64,000 bases of DNA from an uncultured Pseudokineococcus sp. (GTDB taxonomy: Bacteria; Actinomycetota; Actinomycetes; Actinomycetales; Quadrisphaeraceae), in assembly GCF_947495735.1 (NCBI RefSeq), contig NZ_CANMAA010000002.1:1-64000 (forward strand), written 5' to 3'. Positions within the stretch are counted from its first letter, which is position 1. Each line of letters opens with the position of its first letter. Shown piece by piece: positions 44,028 through 52,561 of the stretch. The notes beneath the pieces were generated by a model. That model was not told where the DNA came from and made no database searches. It saw nothing but the letters and a program-made list of their open reading frames with translations. The position numbers were made by a program, and so were the translations under genes.

Positions 44028-45455
44028 TCAGAGGCCGACGTCCGCCATGAGCCTGCCCAGCTCGGGGCGGGCCAGGGGGCGAGAGCGCCCCGGGAGCATG
44101 TCGCCGAGCACGACCGGGCCGATCCGCGTCCGGACCAGCTGCTCCACGGGGTGGCCGACCTCGGCCAGGAGGCGGCGCACGATGTGGTTGCGCCCCTCGT
44201 GCAGGACGAGCTCGACGAGCGCGCGGCCGGGCTGGGAGTCCACGAGCCGGAAGGAGTCGACCTTCACGGGCCCGTCCTCCAGCTCGACGCCCTCGCGCAG
44301 CCGGCGCCCGAGCTCGCGCGGGATGGGCCCGGGCACCTGCGCCATGTAGGTCTTGGGGATCTCCCACGAGGGGTGCTGCAGGCGGTTGGCGAGCTCGCCG
44401 TCGTTCGTGACGAGGATCAGGCCCTCGGTGTCCACGTCGAGCCGGCCGACGTGGAAGAGGCGCTGCTCCCGCTGCTCGAGCAGGTCGCCGATGCAGGGGC
44501 GACCCTCGGGGTCCGACATCGTGGAGACGACGCCGAGCGGCTTGTTCAGCGCCAGGTAGACCTTGGTGTCGTCCAGGACGACGCGCAGCCCGTCGACGTG
44601 GATGGCCTGGCGCTCGGGGTCGACCCGCAGCCCGAGCTCGCTCACCACGACGCCGTCGATGCTCACGCGCCCGGCGGCGATCAGGTCCTCGCACGTGCGG
44701 CGCGAGCCGACACCCGCCTGGGCGAGCACCTTCTGCAGGCGCACGCCGTCGGCGACGTGGACGTCGGCCGAGGCGCCCGGCGCGGGCCGGGTGCCACCGC
44801 TCCGGGCGGCCCAGTCCCGACCGCCGCGCGCGGCACGACCGGTGCCCGCGGGGCCCCGCGACGACGCCCCGCGCGCCGCGACGCCGCGCCCGCTCGTGCC
44901 CTGCTGGCCGCGGCCGATGCCCGGCCCGCGGTGGTTGCGGCGCCGCTCCTCGGCGATCTCCTCGGGCGTGCGCTGGCGGTCGGCCGTGCGGCGCGGCGCG
45001 GCGTCGCGCTCGCCCCAGCGCTCGTCGCGCCGGTCGCCCCCGCGCCCGCTCCCGCGCCCGTCACGGCCGCCGTCACGGGCCGGGGCACCGCGACCGGGGG
45101 CCCCGGTGCGCCCGGCGCCGTCACGGCTCGCGCCGGGCCGTCCGCCCTCGTCACGCCGAGCCCCGGGACGACCGCCGGCGTCGCGGCGGCTGTCCGGCCG
45201 CCCGGCGCCGTCACGGCTCGCGCCGGGCCGACCGCCGTCGCGTCCCCCACCGGGGCGTCCGCCGCCGCTCGCCGGCCCGCGGCCACCGGACGCGCCGCGC
45301 CCGGTGCCCCCGCCGTCGCCGGGGGCTCCCCGGCCGCCGCCGGAGGCGCTCCTGCCGGCTCCCCCGGACGACGGGCGTCCGCCGCCCGCTCCCCGGGCAC
45401 CTCCGGGGCGGCCTCCTCGGCCCCCGGCTCCGCGCCCGCGTCCGTCGTCGCTCAC
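44028..45455 (-). CDS. rluB: 23S rRNA pseudouridine synthase, RluB family, with disordered N-terminus
   Basis: 475 residues; the enzyme proper needs about 245. Residues 1-230 are Gly/Arg/Asp/Ala-rich and disordered, with R-G-G-like runs and repeated G-R-P-G-A-S-R-D-G-A-G-R. The S4 RNA-binding domain follows (V-R-L-Q-K-V-L-A-Q-A-G-V-G-S-R-R). The synthase has the catalytic Asp340 in G-R-L-D-V-D-T-E-G and R-N-H-I-V-R-R near the end. It modifies 23S rRNA. The start overlaps the scpB stop. A long basic N-terminal tail occurs in many actinobacterial RluB proteins; this one is on the long side and repetitive. Confidence 0.93.
   Translation of the reverse strand: MSDDGRGRGAGGRGGRPGGARGAGGGRPSSGGAGRSASGGGRGAPGDGGGTGRGASGGRGPASGGGRPGGGRDGGRPGASRDGAGRPDSRRDAGGRPGARRDEGGRPGASRDGAGRTGAPGRGAPARDGGRDGRGSGRGGDRRDERWGERDAAPRRTADRQRTPEEIAEERRRNHRGPGIGRGQQGTSGRGVAARGASSRGPAGTGRAARGGRDWAARSGGTRPAPGASADVHVADGVRLQKVLAQAGVGSRRTCEDLIAAGRVSIDGVVVSELGLRVDPERQAIHVDGLRVVLDDTKVYLALNKPLGVVSTMSDPEGRPCIGDLLEQREQRLFHVGRLDVDTEGLILVTNDGELANRLQHPSWEIPKTYMAQVPGPIPRELGRRLREGVELEDGPVKVDSFRLVDSQPGRALVELVLHEGRNHIVRRLLAEVGHPVEQLVRTRIGPVVLGDMLPGRSRPLARPELGRLMADVGL
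45111..45230. repeat. 30-bp direct repeat, 90-bp period, in rluB
   Basis: The 30 bases at 45111-45140 recur exactly at 45201-45230. The translated unit is in the Gly/Arg-rich tail. Confidence 0.85.
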
Positions 45456-46045
45456 AGCAGTCCTTCCGTCAGGTCTTCGAGGTCCGCGCCCTCAGGCAGG
45501 AACGGGGCCAGGGGCGGCAGCTCGTCGAGGCTGCGCAGCCCCATCCGCTCGAGGAAGGAGGGCGTCGTGCCGTAGAGCATCGCACCCGTGGCGGGGTCCT
45601 TGCCCTGCTCGACCACGAGGCCGCGGGCCACGAGGGTCCGCACGACCCCGTCGACGTCCACCCCGCGGACCGCGGAGACCCGCGCGCGGCTCACCGGCTG
45701 CCGGTAGGCGACGATCGCCAGCGTCTCCAGGGCCGCCTGCGTCAGGCGGGCGGTCTGCCCGTCGCGCACGAAGCGGGCGACGACCTCCGCGAGGTCCGCC
45801 CGGCTGTACACGCGCCAGCCCGCCCCGGCGCGGCGCAGCTCGAACCCCCTCGCCTGCTCGGCGTACTCGCGCTCGAGCTCGGCGAGCAGCTCCTGCACGC
45901 GCTCGACCGGCAGCCGCACGGCCGCCGCGAGCGCGGCCTCCTCCACGGGCTCGTCGACGACCATGAGGACCGCCTCGACCGCCGCCCGCGCCCCGCCGGG
46001 CAGCTCCTCGAGGTCGGGCTGCTCGACCTGCTCCTGCTCGCTCAC
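45452..46045 (-). CDS. scpB: Segregation and condensation protein B
   Basis: 197 residues with two winged-helix domains. Marks: A-A-V-E-A-V-L-M-V-V-D-E-P-V, R-G-F-E-L-R-R-A-G-A-G-W-R-V-Y-S-R, L-S-x-A-A-L-E-T-L-A-I-V-A-Y-R-Q-P-V-S-R and F-L-E-R-M-G-L-R-S-L-D-E-L-P. Part of the SMC-ScpAB condensin. It overlaps scpA and rluB by 4 bases each. Confidence 0.95.
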   Translation of the reverse strand: MSEQEQVEQPDLEELPGGARAAVEAVLMVVDEPVEEAALAAAVRLPVERVQELLAELEREYAEQARGFELRRAGAGWRVYSRADLAEVVARFVRDGQTARLTQAALETLAIVAYRQPVSRARVSAVRGVDVDGVVRTLVARGLVVEQGKDPATGAMLYGTTPSFLERMGLRSLDELPPLAPFLPEGADLEDLTEGLL

Positions 46046-46977
46046 GAGGAGGAATCCTCCCGCGCCCCGTCACCGGCCGGGGCCGCAGCGCCGGCGTCGT
46101 CCCCTTCGCCGGCGTCGTCCCGGTCGTCGTCCTCGCCGACGTCCGGGAGGTCGCCGTCCTGCGGCCCGGCCCAGCGCACGGAGAGCTCGCCGAGCGCGTC
46201 CGCCTGCTCGAGCGCGACGGCGCCGTCGCGGTAGAGCTCGAGCAGCGCGAGGAAGCGGGCGACGACGACGAGGACGGAGCCGGCGTCCCGCACCAGGTCG
46301 CGGAAGCTGGCGCTGCCCTCCCGGCGCAGGCGGCCGGCCACGACGCGGGCCTCGTCGCGCACGCTGACGGGCGAGCCGTGGAGGTGGTCCACCCCCACGC
46401 CGGGCGGCTGCGGCCTCGGACGGGACGCCGCGGCGGCCAGCGCGGCCAGCTGCTCCGGCGTGGTCGAGAGCACGAGCTCGGGCAGCAGGCCCGCGAGCGC
46501 CGGCTCGAGCGGGGCCGAGCGGGGGACGCTGCCGCCGAAGCGGGCCAGGCGCTCGGCGAGGACGGCCGAGACGTCCTTGTAGGCGCGGTACTGCAGGAGC
46601 CGGGCGAAGAGGAGGTCGCGGGCCTCCAGCAGCGCCAGGTCCTCGGCGTCCTCGACGTCGCCGCTGGGCAGCAGGCGCGCGGCCTTGAGGTCGAGCAGCG
46701 TGGCGGCCACGACGAGGAACTCGCTCGCCTGGCCGAGGTCCCACTCCTCCCCCGCGCCCGCCGTCCCGGGCTCGCCCGAGCGCGCGCGCAGGTGGGCCAC
46801 GAACTCGTCCGTGACGGCCGCCAGCGCCACCTCGGTGACGTCGAGGCGGTGCTTGGAGATGAGCTGGAGCAGCAGGTCGAACGGGCCGGTGAAGACCTCG
46901 AGGTGCACCTCGAAGGGCGTCCGGTGCCCGCCCGGACGGCGGCGCCCGAGCACGGCACCGTCGGCCGGGGGCGCCAC
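46042..46977 (-). CDS. scpA: Segregation and condensation protein A
   Basis: 311 residues from the GTG at 46977. F-E-V-H-L-E-V-F-T-G-P-F-D-L-L-L-Q-L-I-S-K-H is the kleisin N-terminal SMC-binding helix; the C-terminal winged helix includes L-A-L-L-E-L-Y-R-D-G-A-V. Start uncertain: the frame continues to a CTG that overlaps the parA stop (47106), which would add 43 Pro/Asp-rich residues, and no ATG, GTG or TTG lies between. An acidic tail ends the protein. Bridges SMC heads in chromosome condensation. Confidence 0.9.
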   Translation of the reverse strand: MAPPADGAVLGRRRPGGHRTPFEVHLEVFTGPFDLLLQLISKHRLDVTEVALAAVTDEFVAHLRARSGEPGTAGAGEEWDLGQASEFLVVAATLLDLKAARLLPSGDVEDAEDLALLEARDLLFARLLQYRAYKDVSAVLAERLARFGGSVPRSAPLEPALAGLLPELVLSTTPEQLAALAAAASRPRPQPPGVGVDHLHGSPVSVRDEARVVAGRLRREGSASFRDLVRDAGSVLVVVARFLALLELYRDGAVALEQADALGELSVRWAGPQDGDLPDVGEDDDRDDAGEGDDAGAAAPAGDGAREDSSS

Positions 46978-47102
46978 CGCAGGAGGTGCCGGAGCCTCCC
47001 CGGCGGTCGGCTCCGCACCCGCGTCCCCGCTCGGGCCGGCGTCCGGGGCTGGGCGTCCGTCAGGAGCTGGGCGCGCGTCCGGGGTCAGGCGGACGTCCCG
47101 GC

Positions 47103-48080
47103 TCAGGCGGCGTCGCCGCGGGCGACGAGCTCGCGGGCGAGCTGGCGGTAGGAGGCCGCCGCCGGGTGGTTGCTCGCGTAGGTGGTGATCGGCTCGGCCG
47201 CCACCGTCGCGTCGGGGAACTTCACCGTCCGCGCGACGACGGTGTGGAAGACGTCGTCCCCGAAGGCGTCCACGACCCGGGCGACGACCTCGCGGCTGTG
47301 CAGCGTCCGGGAGTCGTACATCGTGGCGAGGATGCCGTCCACCTCCAGCCGCGGGTTGAGGCGGTCCTGGACCTTGTCGATGGTCTCGACGAGCAGGGCC
47401 ACGCCTCGCAGCGCGAAGTACTCGCACTCGAGCGGGATGACGACCCCGTGCGCCGCCGTCAGCGCGTTGACGGTGAGCAGGCCCAGCGAGGGCTGGCAGT
47501 CGATGAGGACGACGTCGTAGTCGTCGAGCACGGGGCGCAGGGCCCGCGCGAGCAGGTTCTCGCGGGCGACCTCGGAGACGAGCTGCACCTCCGCGGCGGA
47601 CAGGTCGATGTTGGCCGGGATGACGTCCATGCCCTCGACCCGGGTCGGGACGATGGCGGCACGGGTGTCCGCGTGCCGGTCGACGAGCAGCGTGTACACG
47701 GTCGTCTCGCGGTCGTGCGCCGAGACGCCGACGCCGGCGCTGAGCGCGCCCTGCGGGTCGAAGTCGACGAGCAGCACCCGGCGGCCCAGCTCGGCCAGCG
47801 CCGCACCGAGGTTGATGGTCGTCGTCGTCTTGCCGACGCCGCCCTTCTGGTTGCACAGGGCGATGACGCGGGCCGGTCCGTGGGAGGACAGCGGGGCCGG
47901 CACCGGGAAGTCGGGCATCGGCCGGCCGGTGGGGCCCAGCATCGTGCTGGGCACGTCCAGCTCCGTCTGCCCGGGGACCCCGTCGGCGCCCGAGCCCGCG
48001 CGGACCTCGGCCGGGGCCGTCCGCGAGCCGGGGGCCGAGGGGGCCCCGGTGGTCGGCGGGGCGCTCGGGTCGGTGCTCAC
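47103..48080 (-). CDS. parA: ParA-family chromosome-partitioning ATPase
   Basis: 325 residues from the GTG at 48080 (GGGAGAG 6 bases upstream). The deviant Walker A C-N-Q-K-G-G-V-G-K-T-T is near residue 73, followed by D-F-D-P-Q-G-A-L-S, L-I-D-C-Q-P-S-L-G and P-L-E-C-E-Y-F-A-L-R-G. The first 60 residues are disordered. This is the ParA-like protein usually found next to scpA in actinobacteria, distinct from the oriC-proximal ParAB pair; no parB is nearby. Its promoter sits in the end of the upstream gene. Confidence 0.92.
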   Translation of the reverse strand: MSTDPSAPPTTGAPSAPGSRTAPAEVRAGSGADGVPGQTELDVPSTMLGPTGRPMPDFPVPAPLSSHGPARVIALCNQKGGVGKTTTTINLGAALAELGRRVLLVDFDPQGALSAGVGVSAHDRETTVYTLLVDRHADTRAAIVPTRVEGMDVIPANIDLSAAEVQLVSEVARENLLARALRPVLDDYDVVLIDCQPSLGLLTVNALTAAHGVVIPLECEYFALRGVALLVETIDKVQDRLNPRLEVDGILATMYDSRTLHSREVVARVVDAFGDDVFHTVVARTVKFPDATVAAEPITTYASNHPAAASYRQLARELVARGDAA

Positions 48081-48232
48081 GGCGGTCTCTCCCGTGCTCG
48101 GGGCTTCGGCGCGGGCGCGCCCTGCGGCGGCCCGCGCCCGGTGCGGGCGGTGCGGTGGTCGGACGCCCCGGGCAGGTGCGGACCTCGTCCGCGGGGACCG
48201 CGGTCGCGTCGGCGCACCTCCTGGGCGCGACG

Positions 48233-48238
48233 ACCCTA
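48233..48238 (-). promoter_or_regulatory. parA -10 box overlapping a stop codon
   Basis: TAGGGT on the minus strand; its first three bases are the TAG stop of the ATP-grasp gene. Leader to the parA GTG about 145 bases. Confidence 0.5.
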
Positions 48239-49138
48239 GCCGTGCCGCCGAGCGGCCGTCGAGGCGGCGACGGCGGCCCTCGGCAGCGTCCACCGCTCCC
48301 CGAGCTCGCGGTCCAGCCAGGCGTCCTGGCGGAAGTCGGTGATGCCGCTGCCGGGGTAGACGGTCAGCTCGCCGAACCGCACGCCCTCGGGCTCGTCGTA
48401 GAGGTCGACGCGCGCGTAGTCCCAGCCGGCCCCCAGGCGGGAGGCGGCCTCCAGCACCTCGTCCAGGTGCTCCGGCGGCGGCACGAGGTCCGCCTCGCCG
48501 ACCGAGTGCAGGTTCACGGCGACCGGCGTCCAGTCCGGCCGGTAGTAGTGCACGCGGTGGTCCTCGAAGCGGTCGTGGTGGGTCTGCACCAGGACGGGCT
48601 CGCCGTCGAAGACGTGCACCTTCAGGTCGACGAGGTCCTCACCGGGGGTGCCGAGGCGCTCCTCGGCGACCAGGAGGCGCCGCACGCGCCCGTACGCCCA
48701 CTCGCCCCGGCGCAGCTCCTCGGCGCCCACGTCGAGCCAGCCCCGCACCACGGGCGCCAGGGCGTCGGGATCCGCGCGGCCCGAGCCGAAGTGGACGATC
48801 CCCCCGCTGCGGTGGTTGGGCTTGAGCACCCAGCGCTCGCCGAGGTCGACGCTCGCGAGCTCGGCGAGGTCGGTGCCCGACCACAGGGTGCGAGCCGGCT
48901 CCACCCCCGCGGCCGTCGCGACCTCCTTGGAGGCGAGCTTGTCGCAGGCCTCGACCAGCTGGGGGCGCCGGTCCCGCAGGACGCGCCAGTTGAGCTTCTC
49001 GCTGAAGGTCCGCGGCAGGCGCACGCGGGGGAAGGAGCCGTACGCGCGCTGGTACAGCAGCGCGCGGCGGGCTTCCACGGGCAGGACGTCGAAGACGCGT
49101 CGACGCAGGGGGGCGGGGAGGAGCTTGGACGCGCGCAC
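48236..49138 (-). CDS. ATP-grasp protein, TupA-like
   Basis: 300 residues. P-R-T-F-S-E-K-L-N-W-R-V-L-R-D-R-R-P at about 42-60 and D-K-L-A-S-K-E-V-A are typical openings of TupA-like ATP-grasp proteins. Then W-V-L-K-P-N-H-R-S-G-G (nucleotide loop), V-D-L-K-V-H-V-F-D-G-E-P and Y-A-R-V-D-L-Y with a late E-L-T-V-Y-P-G-S-G metal site. Relatives make teichuronopeptide or modify surface polysaccharides, joining amino acids with ATP. Stand-alone here, divergent from the nickel/cobalt gene. The ATG at 49138 lacks a clear ribosome site. Confidence 0.85.
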   Translation of the reverse strand: MRASKLLPAPLRRRVFDVLPVEARRALLYQRAYGSFPRVRLPRTFSEKLNWRVLRDRRPQLVEACDKLASKEVATAAGVEPARTLWSGTDLAELASVDLGERWVLKPNHRSGGIVHFGSGRADPDALAPVVRGWLDVGAEELRRGEWAYGRVRRLLVAEERLGTPGEDLVDLKVHVFDGEPVLVQTHHDRFEDHRVHYYRPDWTPVAVNLHSVGEADLVPPPEHLDEVLEAASRLGAGWDYARVDLYDEPEGVRFGELTVYPGSGITDFRQDAWLDRELGERWTLPRAAVAASTAARRHG

Positions 49139-49248
49139 GGGGGTCTCCGAGGTCGGGGGTGGCAGCGCCGAGCTCTCGACACCGGACGGCGAGTCAACAC
49201 CCCGTGCGCGGGCGCAGCGCGGCGGAGATCTGGGGGGACGGGTCCTCG

Positions 49249-49254
49249 TAGGCT
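49249..49254 (+). promoter_or_regulatory. -10 box TAGGCT, leaderless
   Basis: Six bases before the GTG at 49261. Confidence 0.5.
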
Positions 49255-49260
49255 CGCGGC

Positions 49261-50355
49261 GTGACCTCTCCCGGCACCGCTGCGCGCCCCGGCCTCGGCC
49301 GCTCGGACGTCGTGTCCCTCGCCGGCCCGGTCGCCGTGGTGGTCGTGCTCAACCTCCTCGGGTGGGGCGTGCTGCTGCTGGCCGTCGTCCCCGCGCAGCT
49401 CGACCTCGGCGGGCAGGGCGTCTTCGGCGTGGGGCTCGGCGTCACCGCCTTCCTCCTCGGCGTGCGCCACGCCTTCGACGCCGACCACATCGCCGTCATC
49501 GACAACGCCACCCGCAAGCTCGTCGGCGAGGGGCGCCGGGCGCTCGGCGTCGGGTTCTGGTTCTCCCTGGGGCACTCCAGCGTGGTGTTCGCGCTGGCGC
49601 TGCTGCTCGCCGTCGGCGTCCGCGCCCTCGCCGGCCCCGTCCAGGACCAGGACTCGGCCCTGCAGCAGACGCTGGGCACCGTCGGCGCGCTCGCAGCGGG
49701 CGTCTTCCTGCTGCTGCTGGGCCTGGCGAACGTCGGCTCGCTCGTCGGCATCGCCCGCGTCCTGCGGCGGCTGAGGTCCCACCCGATGGACGCCGACGGC
49801 GAGGCAGCGCTCGAGCGGCACCTGGCCTCGCGGGGGCTGGCGGCGCGCGCCCTGGGCGGGCTGACCCGGCGGGTACGCCGTCCCGCGCACATCTACCCGG
49901 TGGGCCTGCTCATGGGGCTGGGCTTCGACACGGCCACGCAGGTGGCCCTGCTCGTGCTCGCCGCCGGCTCGGCGGCCGCGGTGCTGCCCTGGTACGCCGT
50001 CCTGGTGCTGCCCGTCCTCTTCGCCGCGGGGATGACCCTGTTCGACACCGCCGACGGCGTCCTGATGGCCCGGGCCTACGGGTGGGCGCTGGTGCGCCCC
50101 GTCCGCAAGGTCTTCTACAACCTCGCGACGACGGCGCTGTCGGTCGTGGTGGCCCTCGGCGTGGGCGTCGTCGTGCTGGCCGGGCTGGCCGTGGACCGCC
50201 TCGGCGTCACGAGCGGACCGCTCGCCGCCCTGGGGACGCTGGACCTCGACGCCGTGGGCTACGTCGTCGTCGGCACGTCGCTGGGGCTGTGGCTGGTCGC
50301 CGTGGCGGTCTGGCGGCTCGGGCGCTTCGAGGAGCGCTGGTCCGCCGCCCGCTGA
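49261..50355 (+). CDS. Nickel/cobalt transporter, NiCoT family
   Basis: 364 residues, eight predicted membrane segments. All four family motifs are present: R-H-A-F-D-A-D-H-I (helix 2, metal-binding), F-W-F-S-L-G-H-S-S-V-V, L-G-F-D-T-A-T-Q-V and G-M-T-L-F-D-T-A-D-G. This is the HoxN/NixA group of secondary transporters for Ni2+ or Co2+. No urease, hydrogenase or cobalamin gene is adjacent, and I see no cobalamin riboswitch or NikR-like site, so the metal is undecided. Leaderless start; part of the set inserted between parA and xerD. Confidence 0.94.
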   Translation: MTSPGTAARPGLGRSDVVSLAGPVAVVVVLNLLGWGVLLLAVVPAQLDLGGQGVFGVGLGVTAFLLGVRHAFDADHIAVIDNATRKLVGEGRRALGVGFWFSLGHSSVVFALALLLAVGVRALAGPVQDQDSALQQTLGTVGALAAGVFLLLLGLANVGSLVGIARVLRRLRSHPMDADGEAALERHLASRGLAARALGGLTRRVRRPAHIYPVGLLMGLGFDTATQVALLVLAAGSAAAVLPWYAVLVLPVLFAAGMTLFDTADGVLMARAYGWALVRPVRKVFYNLATTALSVVVALGVGVVVLAGLAVDRLGVTSGPLAALGTLDLDAVGYVVVGTSLGLWLVAVAVWRLGRFEERWSAAR

Positions 50356-50459
50356 CCCGCCGCAGGTCGGCTCCCAGCTCCTGGAGCCGCCCGCAGCACG
50401 TCCGCGCGTCGCGGCCGTCGCGACGGGTGGGACGTCTCCTCGAGCGCGAGACCCACGAC

Positions 50460-51224
50460 GTGCAGCACACCCGCGCCGACCCCGCCCGCCGCCACGGCCG
50501 CGCCGTCCCCTCACCGGCACCCTCGGACGCAGCACCGACCCCGTCGAACGCCGTGACGACGGCGGGGCACTGGCTCGCCGACACGCTCGACGGCCCGGCG
50601 AGGCCCGCCGGGAAGGTGGTCCTCTTCGCCCCACCCGCCGGTGCGCCGTCGACGGAGGCCCCGGCGGCAACCTTCGTCGTCCATCTCTCGGCCGGCACGC
50701 CGACCACCACCGTCCGCTCCCCCGAGGGCGTGCCCGTCCTGGCCCGAGTGGTCCTGACCGGCACGGCGCAGGACTCCTACGACTCCCTGGACCTGCTCGC
50801 CCGCGACCTGCACACCCGTGCCCCAGGCCATCCCGCCCTGGCCGGGCTGACCGGGATGGCAGCCCTGGCCGGCACCGACACCGACACCGAGCCCCTGGAC
50901 GACAGGGGTGGCGAAGACGGCGACGGCGGGGTGATCACCGACGCCGACGAGCTCTTCGAGACCCTCTCCGACGCCCTGCCCCCACCCGGCCTGGCCGGAC
51001 GGGTCGGCGGCTGGCCCGACCCCACCAGCTCCCGCCCCCACCAGGACCTGCTCGAGTCCGACCCGGCCACCGCATCCCCCTCGACGCTGCTGCTCCAGCT
51101 CGGACCCGGCACCACCACGACCGGCACCGACGACGTCCACTACTGGCTCACCCCCACCTCACCCACCGGCGACAGGGGCGACAGCAGCAGCGGGCTGGTC
51201 GTGCACCACATCACCCAGCACTGA
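50460..51224 (+). CDS. Hypothetical protein, weakly DUF1963/YwqG-like
   Basis: 254 residues from a GTG at 50460; other in-frame GTGs at 50427 and 50553 are equally possible and none has a clear ribosome site. The middle has E-D-G-D-G-G-V-I-T-D-A-D-E-L-F-E-T-L and the C-terminus G-G-W-P-D-P-T near 190, S-T-L-L-L-Q-L-G-P-G, then D-D-V-H-Y-W-L. That order (gly-pro-asp motif, LLLQL, acidic residues, Y/F-W) recalls DUF1963/YwqG proteins, but the match is faint. Codon use favours ACC/CCC more than neighbours. Function unknown. Confidence 0.55.
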   Translation: MQHTRADPARRHGRAVPSPAPSDAAPTPSNAVTTAGHWLADTLDGPARPAGKVVLFAPPAGAPSTEAPAATFVVHLSAGTPTTTVRSPEGVPVLARVVLTGTAQDSYDSLDLLARDLHTRAPGHPALAGLTGMAALAGTDTDTEPLDDRGGEDGDGGVITDADELFETLSDALPPPGLAGRVGGWPDPTSSRPHQDLLESDPATASPSTLLLQLGPGTTTTGTDDVHYWLTPTSPTGDRGDSSSGLVVHHITQH

Positions 51225-51308
51225 ACCCGGGTGGGAGCACCGCTCCGACCGGTGGGCGGCGACGTGGCGCAGCTCCCCGTGCGCCAAGGGGACCGACGTG
51301 GCGCCCCG

Positions 51309-51337
51309 CCCGCCGTCCGGGCCCGGGGGACGGCGGG
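51309..51337. terminator. Hairpin between convergent genes
   Basis: 10-bp stem (51309-51318 with 51328-51337), 9-base loop, between the hypothetical gene and xerD. Confidence 0.6.
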
Positions 51338-51403
51338 GGCTCCTGGCGTCGCTCCCGTCGTGCCTGATGGCGCAAGGGGCGCGACCGCATCGCCGTGGAC
51401 GCC

Positions 51404-52456
51404 TCAGCGCGCTCGCGGGTGGGCAGCGGCGAACACCTCGCGCAGCGCGTCGGCCGTGACCAGCGTGTAGGCCTGCGTCGTCGTCACCGAGGCGTGCCCG
51501 AGCAGCTCCTGGACGACCCGCACGTCGGCGCCGCCCTCGAGCAGGTGGGTGGCGAAGGAGTGCCGCAGGGTGTGCGGGGAGACCGCGCTCGGCAGCTGCG
51601 CCCGCTCCCCCGCGGCGTGGAGTACCGCCCAGGCGCTCTGCCGCGAGAACCGCTGCCCGCGCGCACCGAGGAAGAGGGCCGGGCCGCCGCGCCCGCCCGC
51701 CGCCAGAGCGGGCCGCCCCCGCACGAGGTAGGCGTCCAGCGCCGCCCGGGCGTAGCGCCCGAGCGGGACGACGCGCTCCTTGTCGCCCTTGCCCCGAAGC
51801 CTCAGGAGGCCCTCGGGCGGTGGGCCGTCGGCGTCCGCCGTCCCGTTCTCCCCGAGGACGTCCACGAGGTCGTCGACGTCCAGGGCCACCACCTCGGAGA
51901 TGCGCGCGCCCGAGCCGTAGAGCAGCTCGAGCAGCGCGCGGTCGCGCAGGGCCGTCGGGCCGTCGCCCACCGCGGCGGCGTCCAGGAGCCGCCCGACCTC
52001 GGCGACGCCGATCGCCTTGGGCAGCCGGCGGGGCTCGGCCGGGGGCCGCACCTCGCGCGAGGGGTCCGCGGGCGTGAGCCCCTCCTCGGCGAGGAAGCGG
52101 TGCAGCCCGCGGACGGCCACGACCGCCCGCTTGCTGGAGCTGGCCGTCAGGACCGCGCGCCCGTCCCCGCCCGTGCCCAGCGCGACGGCGAAGGCGCTGA
52201 TGTCGCCGGGCTCGACGGCCTCGGGGCGCCTACGCCCGTGCCCGGCGAGGAAGTCCGCGTACCGGGCGAGGTCGCGGCGGTAGGCGGCGAGGGTGTTGTC
52301 GGACAGGCCCCGCTCGACGCGCAGGTGCTGCAGGTAGGTCTCGACGGCGTCGTCGACCGCGCTGGGAGGCCGAGGCGGCACGGCGGGCACGGCGGGCACG
52401 GCGGGCACGGCGGGCACGGCGGGCGACGGGTCTGCGCCGTCCGCCGGTGCCTGCAC
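51404..52456 (-). CDS. xerD: Tyrosine recombinase XerD
   Basis: 350 residues from the GTG at 52456, set by TACCGT at 52464-52469 seven bases upstream. The N-terminal SAM-like core-binding domain begins [19 protein letters not shown]. Catalytic residues: Arg in Y-G-S-G-A-R-I-S-E, Lys in [10 protein letters not shown]-x-x-R in S-P-H-T-L-R-H-S-F, His in L-L-G-H-A-S and Tyr in T-T-T-Q-A-Y. Resolves chromosome dimers at dif with XerC. An Ala-Val-Pro repeat of about 15 residues precedes the domain. In many actinobacteria xerD is next to parA; here 3.3 kb separates them. Confidence 0.94.
   Translation of the reverse strand: MQAPADGADPSPAVPAVPAVPAVPAVPPRPPSAVDDAVETYLQHLRVERGLSDNTLAAYRRDLARYADFLAGHGRRRPEAVEPGDISAFAVALGTGGDGRAVLTASSSKRAVVAVRGLHRFLAEEGLTPADPSREVRPPAEPRRLPKAIGVAEVGRLLDAAAVGDGPTALRDRALLELLYGSGARISEVVALDVDDLVDVLGENGTADADGPPPEGLLRLRGKGDKERVVPLGRYARAALDAYLVRGRPALAAGGRGGPALFLGARGQRFSRQSAWAVLHAAGERAQLPSAVSPHTLRHSFATHLLEGGADVRVVQELLGHASVTTTQAYTLVTADALREVFAAAHPRAR
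52378..52422. repeat. 9-bp tandem repeat in xerD N-terminus
   Basis: Five exact copies of GCACGGCGG, encoding Pro-Ala-Val units on the minus strand. Confidence 0.9.
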
Positions 52457-52463
52457 GGCGCCC

Positions 52464-52469
52464 ACGGTA
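52464..52469 (-). promoter_or_regulatory. -10 box TACCGT, leaderless xerD
   Basis: Seven bases from the GTG at 52456; excludes the in-frame GTG at 52465. Confidence 0.55.
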
Positions 52470-52561
52470 CGGCTCGCGCCCGGCGCGCCCCGGGACGCGA
52501 GCGGCGAGGTGCGGTCGGGCAGGGCTCTGCGGCTCGCCCGGGTGACGGGCATCCTGTGCCG

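Noticed and set aside
49139-49260. Cobalamin or NiCo riboswitch before the nickel/cobalt transporter
   Set aside because: The gene appears leaderless (TAGGCT 6 bases from GTG), leaving no leader for a riboswitch, and no B12-box is visible.
48236-51224. Mobile element between parA and xerD
   Set aside because: No integrase, transposase, terminal repeats or target duplication seen; the xerD gene is the housekeeping recombinase.
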